Shown: positions 1-8,301 of the stretch, in pieces | Position numbering within the stretch: position 1 is the stretch's first letter | How the letters are laid out: each line of letters begins with the position of its first letter | Assembly: GCF_900215605.1 (NCBI RefSeq) | Contig: NZ_OBEL01000001.1 | Span: 372,001-436,000 of the forward strand | Reading direction: 5' to 3' | Source of the DNA: Cohaesibacter gelatinilyticus | Lineage (GTDB): Bacteria; Pseudomonadota; Alphaproteobacteria; Rhizobiales; Cohaesibacteraceae | DNA length: 64,000 nucleotides | Program-made: the position numbers and the translations under genes | The notes under the pieces: generated by a model | Seen by the model: the letters and a program-made list of their open reading frames with translations, nothing else | Told to the model about the DNA's origin: nothing | Databases searched by the model: none

Positions 1-753
1 CTGGGCAAAACTCACACCATCAGCGCGGCTTTGGACTTCGAACGTCAGAAGGTAGGAAAATGCCGTGACAAGACCAACACCAATCATTGCAAGCTGTGCC
101 GGTGATGATGTTGGTTCGACACCGGACGGCTCACCAATGAGAAACAGAACGGGCCAAACAAGAAGAAGTTGCGAGAGCAATGCGCCGGTAGCCATCATTG
201 TTGGATTACCGCTTGATGGATAGGCCTTGCTGCGAAAAACATTACCAAGCGCGAGAAACAATGGCCCTAGTATCGCAACACCAATCCATAGGAAACCGGT
301 ATCGGCCAGATCCAAACCTGTGGTCGTTATCATGCTTATGCCGGTCAATCCGACAAGAATTCCTAAAAGGCGATGCAGGGGAAGTATTTTTCGCTCAACG
401 ACCGAGGAGACAATGAAGGTGAAAATCGGTGAGAGAGTGATGAGCACTGAGTAAATGCTAACCGAAACTTTCCCTAAAACGGTATAGCCAACAAAACCCG
501 GCAAACTGATGCCTAATAAACCTGCTCCTAGATAATAAAAAAGATATTGTGGCGTGAGTTGCAAGCGTTTGCCGGAGGCCAATCCCATTGCCATCAGTAC
601 AATTGTCGCTACCAGCAATTGCCAGAACAGTGCTGTCAACGCAGGGGTTCCTGCATTGGTAGCGATTTTGGAGAGCGTGATACTTACGCCGACTAGTGCC
701 CCAATTGCGACAATCAATGTTGACGCCGGTACGATCCGTAGAAATGAAACCAT
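1..753 (-). CDS. DMT/EamA-family permease, C-terminus cut by window edge
   Basis: Translating the complement from the ATG at 753 gives about 250 uninterrupted residues that run off the left edge. The protein is a chain of hydrophobic segments separated by short charged loops, beginning with a segment that ends in GALVGVSITLSK, followed by an Ala/Thr-rich helix and a SPIFTFIVSSVVERK stretch. This is the layout of the ten-helix drug/metabolite transporter superfamily (EamA domains), inner-membrane exporters or permeases of small metabolites. The start lies only 2 bp after the stop of the glutathionyl-hydroquinone reductase gene, so the two are almost certainly cotranscribed and probably both controlled by the divergent LysR gene. 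The substrate cannot be told. The second EamA repeat is only partly visible. Confidence 0.82.
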   Translation of the reverse strand, partial: MVSFLRIVPASTLIVAIGALVGVSITLSKIATNAGTPALTALFWQLLVATIVLMAMGLASGKRLQLTPQYLFYYLGAGLLGISLPGFVGYTVLGKVSVSIYSVLITLSPIFTFIVSSVVERKILPLHRLLGILVGLTGISMITTTGLDLADTGFLWIGVAILGPLFLALGNVFRSKAYPSSGNPTMMATGALLSQLLLVWPVLFLIGEPSGVEPTSSPAQLAMIGVGLVTAFSYLLTFEVQSRADGVSFAQ

Positions 754-755
754 GG

Positions 756-1709
756 CTAAGCTCCGATCGCGATTTTGGCTTCCCGAAACTGCGAGATAGG
801 ACCGATGGATGTAATACCTGATGGGTTTATGTGCCTATGACTTCTGAAATAATGCTCTCGAATATGCTGCATATCGATGGTAGTCACAACGTCTGGTAGC
901 TGAGCCAATGCGCACATGTAGCGAGAAAGGTTGGGATAGTCGGCAATTCTTTTGTGATCGGTTTTAAAATGCGTGACATAGACAGCATCAAACCGAACGA
1001 GCGTTGGGAATAGCTTTAAATCGACTTCCGTGAGATCTGACCCTGCCAAATATTGCCGGTTTGCCAAAATGGTTTCAATCATGTCCAGACCTTCGAACAA
1101 TTCGACTACGGCCTGACAATAGGCTTCTTGTGTTGTGGCAAATCCTGCACGGTAAACGCCATTTCTTATTGGTTCCTGGATCAGAGATGTGATCCGGTCA
1201 ATTTCCCCTGACAAAGGATCTGGATACAGATCAATGTCGACGGCACCCAAATTGTCAAAGGCCGAATTTAGCATGCGCATCATGTCTGTTGAATCGGTGC
1301 TAACAATCTGCCTGGTTACTTTGTCAACGAGCAGTGGTACTGAAATTGCTCCGGTGTATTTGGGTTCTGCATGTTGATAGGCTTGATACAGATATTCGTG
1401 GTTTGGCATGTCTGAACTGGCATCTTCTCCGCCTTGTTGAATAATCCATCCGTTCTCGGATGAGATTGGATCCATCCAGGTCACGCTCAAGGCTTCGCTG
1501 ATCCCCTTCAAGGCAATCACCAATTCCACGCCATGACACCAAGGACAAGCTCTGGAAAGATAAAGGTGATATCGGCCAACCTCTGCCGGAAATCTTGCAT
1601 TTGGATCCGCTTCAATCCGATTACGTATTCCGCTTGGGATCCTTTTAAACTGACCATCTGTCTGTTTCGGTTTTTCGCGTAATTCACCGTCTATAAGCAT
1701 TTTGGCCAT
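756..1709 (-). CDS. yqjG: glutathionyl-hydroquinone reductase (YqjG/Ecm4, Xi-class GST)
   Basis: The 317-residue protein follows E. coli YqjG along its whole length: an N-terminal LIDGEL segment, RYHLYLSRACPWCHG at about residues 46-60, a thioredoxin-fold half, then an all-helical half with GVYRAGFATTQEAY and the C-terminal HYFRSHRHINPSGI signature. Enzymes of this family use glutathione to reduce S-glutathionyl-hydroquinones; the first Cys of the CPW motif (Cys55) is the expected nucleophile. Family members usually have CPWAH; here a second Cys (Cys58) follows the Trp, making a CxxC pair. It is the first gene of a two-gene unit with the downstream DMT permease (2 bp gap), which suggests detoxification of quinones or aromatics coupled to export. 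The cytosolic location follows from the lack of a signal peptide. Confidence 0.9.
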   Translation of the reverse strand: MAKMLIDGELREKPKQTDGQFKRIPSGIRNRIEADPNARFPAEVGRYHLYLSRACPWCHGVELVIALKGISEALSVTWMDPISSENGWIIQQGGEDASSDMPNHEYLYQAYQHAEPKYTGAISVPLLVDKVTRQIVSTDSTDMMRMLNSAFDNLGAVDIDLYPDPLSGEIDRITSLIQEPIRNGVYRAGFATTQEAYCQAVVELFEGLDMIETILANRQYLAGSDLTEVDLKLFPTLVRFDAVYVTHFKTDHKRIADYPNLSRYMCALAQLPDVVTTIDMQHIREHYFRSHRHINPSGITSIGPISQFREAKIAIGA

Positions 1710-2099
1710 TGGAACCTCCTAAATGTTGATGATGATCTCAATCTAGTTCGTTCTCAATTTTTCGATAATATGCCTTCTTCGAATTACAGAGGTGAGAAAA
1801 TTTCGCCCATTCCTTCTCTCGCTTTGTCTTCGAATGTTCGAAATCCTTGCTGTTTGCCTGAGGGTACAAAACAGAGTGTCGGGAAAGGGTGGGCTCGCTC
1901 TAGTCTATGCGGGATCTGGTTAGAGCAAGCTTGGTAAAACCAGTTTAGTGAGCTTGAAACCAAGATTTTGACCTGAGCCACATATTCATCTTAAAGTGAA
2001 CACTTGTTCATCAACTTTGGAAGTGCTTTGGGTTCCAGTTCAAAGCTGTAACCCGAAGAAATATGTGCCGCTATTGCGCAATATAGAGAGGTGGTTCTG
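1710..2099. promoter_or_regulatory. divergent control region, yqjG-like gene / LysR
   Basis: About 390 bp lie between two divergent genes and should contain both promoters and the LysR binding site. I see no convincing coding frame: the open frame on the complement (1784-1981) has no ribosome binding site and no recognisable sequence. I could not identify a clear T-N11-A LysR box by eye. Confidence 0.4.
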
Positions 2100-3005
2100 A
2101 TGAATATGGGGGATATTCCGATAATCATTGCGGTTGCAGAGACCCAAGGGTTTGCTTCCGCTGCAAGGCGATTAGGGGTTTCGAAATCCGCAGTGAGTAA
2201 ACGGATTACCGTGGTTGAACAACGCCTCGGTGCTCAATTGTTTCACCGGTCGACACGGCACATCAGTTTAACAGAAGTAGGAGCCAGATTCTATGAACAC
2301 GCAATCCGTTCCTATGAAGCAGCGCAAGAAGCAGAGGATTGCGTTTCAGTCCTGCAAAGCAAGCCCAAAGGCAAATTGAAAATAAATGTACCGATGTCTT
2401 TTGGCCGGTTGCATATCTCACCATTGATTGCGGATTTTTTGAAAATCTACCCAGATATTGAAATTGAACTCATTATGGATGATCGCGTCGTCGATCTAAT
2501 TGAAGAAGGATTTGATCTGGCGATACGAGGTGGGACTTTGAAAGATTCTTCTTTGGTCGCTAGAAAAATCGCTCCAATAACAAACATCCTTGTTGCCTCC
2601 CCAGACTACATCCAAGCTTACGGAGAGCCTTCCTCTGTAAAAGAGCTAATGGACCATAATTGTTTGCAATATACCTACAGTCGTGACTTTCAGGAGTGGG
2701 TATTTTTGTCCAATGGAACTACTCTATCCTTTCGGCCCAATGGCAACTTTCGCGTCAATAATGGAGAAGCGCTGAAGGAGACTATTCTCAACGGGCTTGG
2801 TATAGGCAGGCTACCCACCTTTACTGTTGGAGGGGATCTTGCAAATGGTCGCTTGGTTCAGGTACTTGCGGATTATTCAATGCCCAGACAGATGCTTTAC
2901 GCAATCTATCCCGAACGCCGTCACCTTCCACCCAAGGTACGTGAATTCATTGATTTTTTACTGGAGCGTTTAGGCGGGGATATGCCGCCTTGGGATCAAC
3001 TCTGA
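2100..3005 (+). CDS. LysR-family transcriptional regulator
   Basis: About 300 residues with an N-terminal winged helix-turn-helix (AVAETQGFASAARRLGVSKS, then SAVSKRITVVEQRLGAQLFH) and a C-terminal periplasmic-binding-like effector domain (KGKLKINVPMSFGRLHISPL to the end), the standard LysR plan. It most resembles the DsdC/AaeR-like subgroup with SxxSAVSKRI in the recognition helix. The frame opens at a GTG at 2091, but the ATG at 2100 has a GAGAGGTGG ribosome binding site 5-6 nt upstream and is preferred. It is divergent from the glutathionyl-hydroquinone reductase/DMT operon, the usual position for a LysR activator of its neighbour; the inducer is unknown. Confidence 0.9.
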   Translation: MNMGDIPIIIAVAETQGFASAARRLGVSKSAVSKRITVVEQRLGAQLFHRSTRHISLTEVGARFYEHAIRSYEAAQEAEDCVSVLQSKPKGKLKINVPMSFGRLHISPLIADFLKIYPDIEIELIMDDRVVDLIEEGFDLAIRGGTLKDSSLVARKIAPITNILVASPDYIQAYGEPSSVKELMDHNCLQYTYSRDFQEWVFLSNGTTLSFRPNGNFRVNNGEALKETILNGLGIGRLPTFTVGGDLANGRLVQVLADYSMPRQMLYAIYPERRHLPPKVREFIDFLLERLGGDMPPWDQL

Positions 3006-3069
3006 AGCAACAAAAATCGTATGGCAGGTCCTGCTGCTGCCCGTTTCCCCTGATCAGGGCCCGTCTATG

Positions 3070-3582
3070 TTAGTTTGCATCCCAAAGCCAGTATTTCTTA
3101 TCTCCATTTGAAAATAGATAAACAGATATGTCGCCACCCTCTTGATAGTTTTTCAATTGTTGATCAGGTAAAGTGTCCCATAAGAAATCAAAGTCTGTAA
3201 TGGCGTCAACTTCCGGTAAATGCGCAGACTTGAACTCATCTTTATTCGCAAAATCCTGCTTTGAAGCAATGCGCTCGAATACCAGAAATCGCTCATCAAT
3301 GCATGGCCAAACACAATCCTGCCATGTTGGAAGAGAAGGTGTGGCGAAAACTATTTCGTCAGCATCCTCATTACCATATTCACGCACTATATTTGTTTCA
3401 ATTTCAAGTTCCTTTAATTTTCCTGAGGTCAGGCATTGCTCGCAAACGCATTCAATATCTTTGGTGCCACTAAATCCGCTACCGTCAAACCATATCCCTT
3501 GCATTCCACAGATTGAACAGCCTTTTGGGGTATCTGTCCTAAAAGCAAAGTTGCTTGGTTTACGGAAATATTTAAATTCCAT
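3070..3582 (-). CDS. CbrC family protein (UPF0167)
   Basis: This 170-residue soluble protein matches the CbrC/UPF0167 family: an N-terminal FKYFRKPSNF segment, then a zinc-finger-like arrangement of cysteines (CSICGMQG, and CVCEQC about 25 residues later), followed by a conserved acidic and aromatic region including TWQDCVWP and a C-terminal KKYWLWDAN. E. coli CbrC is associated with colicin E2 tolerance as part of the CreBC regulon, but the biochemical role is unknown, and no two-component genes are adjacent here. The cysteines probably bind zinc (inference). It stands alone between two genes on the other strand. Confidence 0.8.
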   Translation of the reverse strand: MEFKYFRKPSNFAFRTDTPKGCSICGMQGIWFDGSGFSGTKDIECVCEQCLTSGKLKELEIETNIVREYGNEDADEIVFATPSLPTWQDCVWPCIDERFLVFERIASKQDFANKDEFKSAHLPEVDAITDFDFLWDTLPDQQLKNYQEGGDISVYLFSNGDKKYWLWDAN

Positions 3583-3760
3583 ATCCTTTTCTCCTCAAAA
3601 TGATGTATATCAAACCGCTATACTCGTCGATAATCAGCCAATTTCGGCAAAGGTTTCTGGATCCGGTAATGTTGGCCGATTGACCAGAGTCTTGCAATTC
3701 CTGTCTCCAAACTACATATAATTTTCCAATCGATTATTCAGGAACACCAAGGAGCCGGGA

Positions 3761-4789
3761 TTGGACTCTCTCACACAAGCTGTATTGGGCGGCACCATTG
3801 GATATGCCGTCGGCGGTCGTCAATTGGGTCGCAAGGCTGCGCTTTGGGGAATGGGTCTTGGCACCTTGCCTGACCTTGATGTTCTGGTTTCCTTTTCCGA
3901 TCCGATTGAAGACTTCATCTATCATCGCTCATGGAGCCATTCGCTCTTCCTGCTCACCGCTATCAGCCCAGTGATCGGGGAGGGGATACGGCGTCTGCAT
4001 AAACTCCCAACATCATCGCGTGTGACCATCATGCTGATGACATGGCTGGTGCTGATCACTCACCCATTGCTCGATAGTCTCACCTCATATGGGACGCAAC
4101 TGCTCTGGCCGCTGACCAACTATCCATTTGCTGTCTCTTCAGTTTCGATCATCGATCCGGTCTACACACTTCCCTTGCTCTTCGCTACCATCTGGGCGTT
4201 GATCAAAGGACGACCGAAGATTGAAGGAACAATAGGAAGTGCAGGCAAAATCAGCAGGGTCGCGCTTATTCTTTCAACGCTTTATCTTGGTTGGGGCATG
4301 TTGGCTCAAAATCAGATGCAGACCCGTGTAGAGCAACAAATTGCCCAAGGCAGCGAGCCAGATACATCTGATCCGCAGATTCTCGTTACACCTTCCATGG
4401 GTAATTCAGTTCTTTGGTATGTTCTGTCAGTTGATGACGAGAAAGCCCGCTATGGTTGGGTGTCTCTATTGGATGCTGATGATCAAAAGATTGAATGGAT
4501 CGATATGGATAGGAATCTGGATCTGTTGGAGGAAGGATCAGAACGACCAGAATTGGTTCAGTCCTTGATGAATTTTACTCATGGTTTCTATGCGCTCGAG
4601 CAGCATGCGGGAAACCAGATTCTTTTGAAGGACCTGCGCATGGGAATTGCACCGGATTTTGTCTTCCGCTTTCTCATTGCAAAAAAGGAAGCGGAGCAAT
4701 TGAAGTGGAACCAGCCTACAGTGCAATTGCAGCGACAGATAAATCCTGAAGCAGCGTCCTTCCTCTGGAGCCGTATGCAAGGTCGATAG
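3761..4789 (+). CDS. membrane-bound metal-dependent hydrolase, YdjM/DUF457 family
   Basis: The 342-residue protein begins MDSLTQAVLGGTIGYAVGGR and carries the family signature of a histidine/aspartate cluster (PDLDVL near residue 37, HRSWSHS near 56-62, and THPLLDSLTSYGTQLLWP near 107), interleaved with four or so membrane helices in the first half. The second half is a soluble domain. YdjM-like proteins are annotated as inner-membrane metal-dependent hydrolases; in E. coli the homologue is under LexA control, but I see no obvious SOS box here. The start is a TTG with an AAGGAG ribosome binding site 5-6 nt upstream, and it gives the conserved N-terminus, so TTG is clearly right. Substrate unknown. 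Confidence 0.85.
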   Translation: MDSLTQAVLGGTIGYAVGGRQLGRKAALWGMGLGTLPDLDVLVSFSDPIEDFIYHRSWSHSLFLLTAISPVIGEGIRRLHKLPTSSRVTIMLMTWLVLITHPLLDSLTSYGTQLLWPLTNYPFAVSSVSIIDPVYTLPLLFATIWALIKGRPKIEGTIGSAGKISRVALILSTLYLGWGMLAQNQMQTRVEQQIAQGSEPDTSDPQILVTPSMGNSVLWYVLSVDDEKARYGWVSLLDADDQKIEWIDMDRNLDLLEEGSERPELVQSLMNFTHGFYALEQHAGNQILLKDLRMGIAPDFVFRFLIAKKEAEQLKWNQPTVQLQRQINPEAASFLWSRMQGR

Positions 4790-4830
4790 AAAAGACCGGG
4801 ATGCGAAGCATCAAACGTTACGGGATATTT

Positions 4831-4887
4831 GAAGCATGTTTTTTGCAGAAAAGTATTTGCGGTTTTTGGGTGGGAATATGCTCTAAC
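4831..4887. repeat. dispersed palindromic repeat, copy 1
   Basis: A 57-bp element bounded by AAGCATGTT and GAATATGCTCTA arms with a GAAAAGT...GCGGTTTT core. Two more copies occur at 26731 and 53692. This copy is in the same orientation as the 26731 copy and overlaps the stop codon of the LysR gene ending at 4883. Confidence 0.65.
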
Positions 4888-5767
4888 GCAGTTTGGGAGC
4901 AGGCATCAGGCTTTGTTGAAGCAGATTGATCATCGGTGTTTTCTCCCCCACACGGGTGCTGAGCAATCCAACAGGTCGAGCATAGCGAACATTGCGAATG
5001 ATCGTTACATGGAAATCTGACGTGTCTAGCATGACGCCCGGCCATAATGGCAACAGGGATGTCCCCATGCCTTCACGCACCATATGAAGAATGGAATCAG
5101 GACCATCCAGGTCGCATAGAATATCCGGCATCAATCCGAAGTCGTTCAGATATTGTGCGGCAATTCTTCCTCCCCAACTCTGCCGATCATAGCAAATATA
5201 GGAAGAAGACATTATGGACCGGGCTATCGTCTTCTCACTGGCATCTTTCAATGGCTCAGGAGATATATGGCAAAGAGGTTCGAGCGCGATTGGAAAGAAT
5301 TGCAGAGCTTTGGACAGCGCAAAAGGTGGTTCAACCAAAAGCGCAACATCGATATCGCGTGTCTGCACATCCTCGTACAAGGCTCTGGAAGTGCCAGGTG
5401 AGATGGTCAGATGAATATCTGGAGCCTGCTGGCGTAGATCCCTCATCACCTTTGGCAGATAGCCACTCATGGCCGTCGAGATGACTCCGAAGTTTAACTG
5501 GCCGCTCAAACCCTGGTCATCCAGATCGCTGGCGAGCAGGGAAACATCTTCCAGAATTTGTCGAGCTCTGGGCAACAGGTTGAGGCAAGCTTGCGTCGGT
5601 TTGGCGCGATGACCCATGCGATCAAGAAGGACACATCCCATCTGACGCTCAAGTGCAGCAATGCGCTGACCGACAGCAGCGGGGGTCATATGATCTATCC
5701 GTGCGGCTTCCGCGATGGACCCTTTCTCTGCAACCAGCACCAAAGAGCGGAGAAAATCCGTATCCAA
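4883..5767 (-). CDS. LysR-family transcriptional regulator
   Basis: The 294-residue protein has an N-terminal helix-turn-helix (FLRSLVLVAEKGSIAEAARI, MTPAAVGQRIAALERQMG) and a LysR effector domain from about residue 90 (LSGQLNFGVISTAMSGYLPK). The open frame extends 92 codons further upstream, but that extension has no family similarity, whereas the TTG at 5767 is preceded by AAAGGAA at a 5-nt spacing and gives the expected N-terminus LDTDFLRS. It lies 341 bp from, and divergent to, the nitrilase/VOC operon, which it probably controls (inference). The last codons run into the palindromic repeat at 4831-4887, so the C-terminus may have been shaped by that element. Confidence 0.88.
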   Translation of the reverse strand: MDTDFLRSLVLVAEKGSIAEAARIDHMTPAAVGQRIAALERQMGCVLLDRMGHRAKPTQACLNLLPRARQILEDVSLLASDLDDQGLSGQLNFGVISTAMSGYLPKVMRDLRQQAPDIHLTISPGTSRALYEDVQTRDIDVALLVEPPFALSKALQFFPIALEPLCHISPEPLKDASEKTIARSIMSSSYICYDRQSWGGRIAAQYLNDFGLMPDILCDLDGPDSILHMVREGMGTSLLPLWPGVMLDTSDFHVTIIRNVRYARPVGLLSTRVGEKTPMINLLQQSLMPAPKLR

Positions 5768-6108
5768 AAGAGTTCCTTTCGATTGATGAAAGAAATATAT
5801 TGTATTTCTTTTTGATCTGCAATGGTAAAACCGGGCACAAATGATGAGCCAAACCATCACTCTGACTCGTCGAACATAAGATGGAATGATCCTGGAGCCG
5901 GAATGTTCGTCCAATTGCCGCTTGCTGGTGGTCGAACATGGATTGCTGTGAAATTGGGCTGACCAGCAAGCGGCATCTTCAGAACCCATAGTATGGTGCT
6001 TGGCTCCGAAGGACCTTGCTGACAAGGGGGGCTGGGATGGCAATTTATGGAATATTGTTTCGGCGCTTTGTTCAGTGTCATTGAAAGATGTTAGCCAAGA
6101 GGGAATAA

Positions 6109-7104
6109 ATGAAAGTCATCAAGCCTCAGGTAGGACCGAAAAACGTTCCAGACCAAGATCACCTGATAATCGGGGTTTGCCAAATGGCACCGATCTTTCT
6201 GAACCGTCAGGCGACGTTGGATAAGGCGATTGATCAGATCGAGCTGGCAGCAAAAGAAGGTTGTGAACTGATTACTTTTGGTGAGGCATTGGTGCCGGGC
6301 TATCCGTTCTGGCTCGCTCTGACAGATGCGGCCCGCTTCAATGATGACAAACAAAAAGCCATTCATTCTCTATATCTTGAACAGGGTGTAACCATTGAGC
6401 GAGGCGATCTTGCCGATGTGCAAGCCGCTGCCAAGCGAAACAAAATTGCTATATATCTGGGCATCATGGAACGCGCGTTGGATCGTGGTGGCCATACGCT
6501 TTATTGTAGCCTGGTCTATATTGACAACCAGGGACAGATCGCCTCCGTCCATCGCAAGCTTCATCCAACCTATGAAGAGCGCTTGGCTTGGGGCAGCGGG
6601 GATGGACATGGTCTTCGCACCCATTCATTGGGTGCCTTCACACTTGGGGGCTTGAACTGTTTCGAAAACTGGATGCCACTCTCACGCGCTGCGCTTTACG
6701 CACAAGGTGAAAATCTTCATATCGGCGTCTGGCCGGGTGGATTGCACAACACCTATGATCTGACGCAAGTGCTCGCCAAGGAAGGCCGTTCTTATGTTGT
6801 GGCTTGTTCTGGCCTGATGCGCAAAAGTGACTGCCCTGCGGATATGCCTTCATTGGAAGAAATCCTCGATAATTCCGGGGAATTCATGGCCAATGGTGGC
6901 TCTTGCATTGCCAATCCAGACGGAACTTGGCTGATTGAACCTGTGATTGAGGAAGAAGCTCTGCTTGTCGCCGAAATCGACCATGCCAAGGTGCGCCAGG
7001 AACGTCAGAACTTTGATCTGGCTGGCCATTACTCACGTCCTGACGTTACACGTCTTGTTGTCAATCGCCAGCGCCAAGGCTTGGCCACATTTGAGGATGA
7101 ATGA
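6109..7104 (+). CDS. nitrilase (carbon-nitrogen hydrolase family)
   Basis: The 331-residue enzyme has the complete nitrilase triad in family context: Glu59 in FGEALVPGYPFW, Lys150 in HRKLHPTYEERLAWGSGDG and Cys184 in GGLNCFENWMP. The LNC(W/F)ENWMP context is typical of branch-1 nitrilases, which hydrolyse organic nitriles to carboxylic acid and ammonia, rather than amidases of the same superfamily. Nitrilases form cytosolic spiral oligomers. The start has AGAGGG six nt upstream. A VOC-family gene overlaps or follows at once, and a LysR regulator is divergent upstream, so the group looks like a small catabolic operon for a nitrile or cyano compound; the natural substrate cannot be read from sequence. 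Confidence 0.93.
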   Translation: MKVIKPQVGPKNVPDQDHLIIGVCQMAPIFLNRQATLDKAIDQIELAAKEGCELITFGEALVPGYPFWLALTDAARFNDDKQKAIHSLYLEQGVTIERGDLADVQAAAKRNKIAIYLGIMERALDRGGHTLYCSLVYIDNQGQIASVHRKLHPTYEERLAWGSGDGHGLRTHSLGAFTLGGLNCFENWMPLSRAALYAQGENLHIGVWPGGLHNTYDLTQVLAKEGRSYVVACSGLMRKSDCPADMPSLEEILDNSGEFMANGGSCIANPDGTWLIEPVIEEEALLVAEIDHAKVRQERQNFDLAGHYSRPDVTRLVVNRQRQGLATFEDE

Positions 7105-7115
7105 GGAACAACGCC

Positions 7116-7529
7116 ATGCAAAGCTATTTTCATCTTGCCTTCAATGTGAAGGATCTGGACGAAGCACGAACTTTCTATTGCGATATGCTTGGCTGTACGG
7201 CTGGTCGTTCAACGGATAGCTGGATTGATATCAATTTCTTTGGCCATCAGCTCTCACTGCATTTGGGGGAGCCTTTTCCGACTGCCAAGACAGGCAAGGT
7301 GGGAGGTCATCTTGTGCCTATGCCGCATCTCGGCGCAATCCTGCCACTGGCCGACTGGAAAAAACTGGCGGTCAGGCTTGAGGAAAATGGGTTGGAATTT
7401 GTCTTCCCACCTTTCGCCCGTTTTGTGGGTGAGCCGGGTGAGCAACATACGATGTTTTTCCGTGATCCATCAGGCAATCCGATCGAGATCAAAGGATTTG
7501 CTGATATGTCCGGAATTTTTGCGAGCTGA
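7116..7529 (+). CDS. VOC family protein (glyoxalase/dioxygenase fold)
   Basis: About 137 residues with the beta-alpha-beta-beta-beta pattern of the vicinal oxygen chelate superfamily: FHLAFNVKDLDEARTFYCDMLGC at the start (His as first metal ligand) and HTMFFRDPSGNPIEIKGF at the end (His and Glu as later ligands). Similar proteins are often annotated as glyoxalase/bleomycin-resistance-like. The frame can start at the ATG at 7101, overlapping the nitrilase stop, but the ATG at 7116 has GAGG eight nt upstream and starts right at the domain. Cotranscription with nitrilase is nearly certain because only 11 bp separate them. Its reaction is unknown; it might act on a nitrilase product or a related intermediate. 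Confidence 0.85.
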   Translation: MQSYFHLAFNVKDLDEARTFYCDMLGCTAGRSTDSWIDINFFGHQLSLHLGEPFPTAKTGKVGGHLVPMPHLGAILPLADWKKLAVRLEENGLEFVFPPFARFVGEPGEQHTMFFRDPSGNPIEIKGFADMSGIFAS

Positions 7530-7597
7530 TTTGAAGCTTTACTGTGGGGACGCCTCCTTTTTTGCCTCTAAGCAACCGGGCGAATAGGAGGAACTCT

Positions 7598-7626
7598 GGC
7601 CGGGACGAGAGTCCCGGCCTTTTTTT
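7598..7626 (+). terminator. rho-independent terminator of the nitrilase operon
   Basis: GGCCGGGAC and GTCCCGGCC form a perfect 9-bp stem with a GAGA tetraloop, followed by seven T residues. It sits between convergent genes and its T tract faces the plus strand. Confidence 0.92.
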
Positions 7627-7643
7627 GCCTCAACCGATTTCAG

Positions 7644-8111
7644 TCACATATTGATCTTGGTTGTATGTTTGACAGCTCGTAGGGTGAGGGTGGAATTGAC
7701 TCTTACCACGCCGGGAAGATTGGTCAGGATGTCATGATGGATGCGTTCCAGATCGGCGGCATCCTGATAGACTACACGCAGCAGATAATCATATTCGCCC
7801 GCCAGCAAATAGCAGTCCTGAATTTCGTTGATCTCTTTCACCGCGCGCTCAAATCGAGCCAGAATATCGCGACCCTGTCCTTCCAATGTTACAAAGACAA
7901 AGGCAGCGCCAGTAAGGCCACAGGCCTTGGCATCCAGCATCATATGATAGCCACTGACTAGCCCGCTTTCTTCCAATTGCTTGACACGGCGGAGACAAGC
8001 GGAAGGAGACAGGCTGACTTTCTCGGCCAGCTCGGCATTTGTCAGTCGGCCGTCTTCCTGAAGGAAATTCAGAATCTGACGGTCACGCTTATCTAAATCC
8101 TTCAATTGCAT
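7644..8111 (-). CDS. Lrp/AsnC-family regulator, probable regulator of ald
   Basis: The 155-residue protein has the two-domain Lrp plan: helix-turn-helix (LDKRDRQILNFLQEDGRLTN, then LSPSACLRRVKQLEESGLVS) and the C-terminal RAM/AsnC ligand domain (GLTGAAFVFVTLEGQG, CYLLAGEYDYLLRVVYQDA, SSTLTLRAVK-like end). Family members are octameric DNA-binding proteins that sense amino acids. It is divergent from alanine dehydrogenase, an arrangement seen with AldR/BkdR-type regulators that activate ald in response to alanine. A perfect 47-bp inverted repeat begins 9 bp upstream of its start codon and probably serves as operator for both autoregulation and ald control. Confidence 0.92.
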   Translation of the reverse strand: MQLKDLDKRDRQILNFLQEDGRLTNAELAEKVSLSPSACLRRVKQLEESGLVSGYHMMLDAKACGLTGAAFVFVTLEGQGRDILARFERAVKEINEIQDCYLLAGEYDYLLRVVYQDAADLERIHHDILTNLPGVVRVNSTLTLRAVKHTTKINM

Positions 8112-8120
8112 TTAATTTCA

Positions 8121-8167
8121 CCTATCTTATATTTTTTCGAATTTTATTCGAAAAAATATAAGATAGG
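8121..8167. promoter_or_regulatory. perfect 47-bp palindrome, candidate Lrp-type operator
   Basis: Positions 8121-8142 and 8146-8167 are exact reverse complements (22 bp each) around a TTT centre. The arms contain TTTTTTCGAAT and ATTCGAAAAAA, an A/T-rich pattern with a central TTCGAA core on each side, compatible with cooperative binding of an Lrp dimer or octamer. It is placed between the divergent regulator and ald genes. Confidence 0.75.
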
Positions 8168-8301
8168 CAAGCATCTTTCGTGACAAATTGCGCATAAATT
8201 CGAGCAAAATAGTGTGATCAAATTCTCAAGGATGCTCCGCATAACGAAAAGAAGAGCATCAAGTGCAACAGCAGCAATCCAAGCCAGAAGGAATTTGCAT
8301 C

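Noticed and set aside
1784-1981. 65-codon minus-strand frame in the yqjG/LysR gap
   Set aside because: No ribosome binding site and no recognisable sequence; likely chance.
3173-3721. 182-codon plus-strand frame opposite the CbrC-like gene
   Set aside because: It is antisense to a protein with clear family motifs, and has no features of its own.
5047-5484. 145-codon plus-strand frame opposite the LysR gene
   Set aside because: The complement encodes a clear LysR effector domain; the plus frame has no start site or motif.
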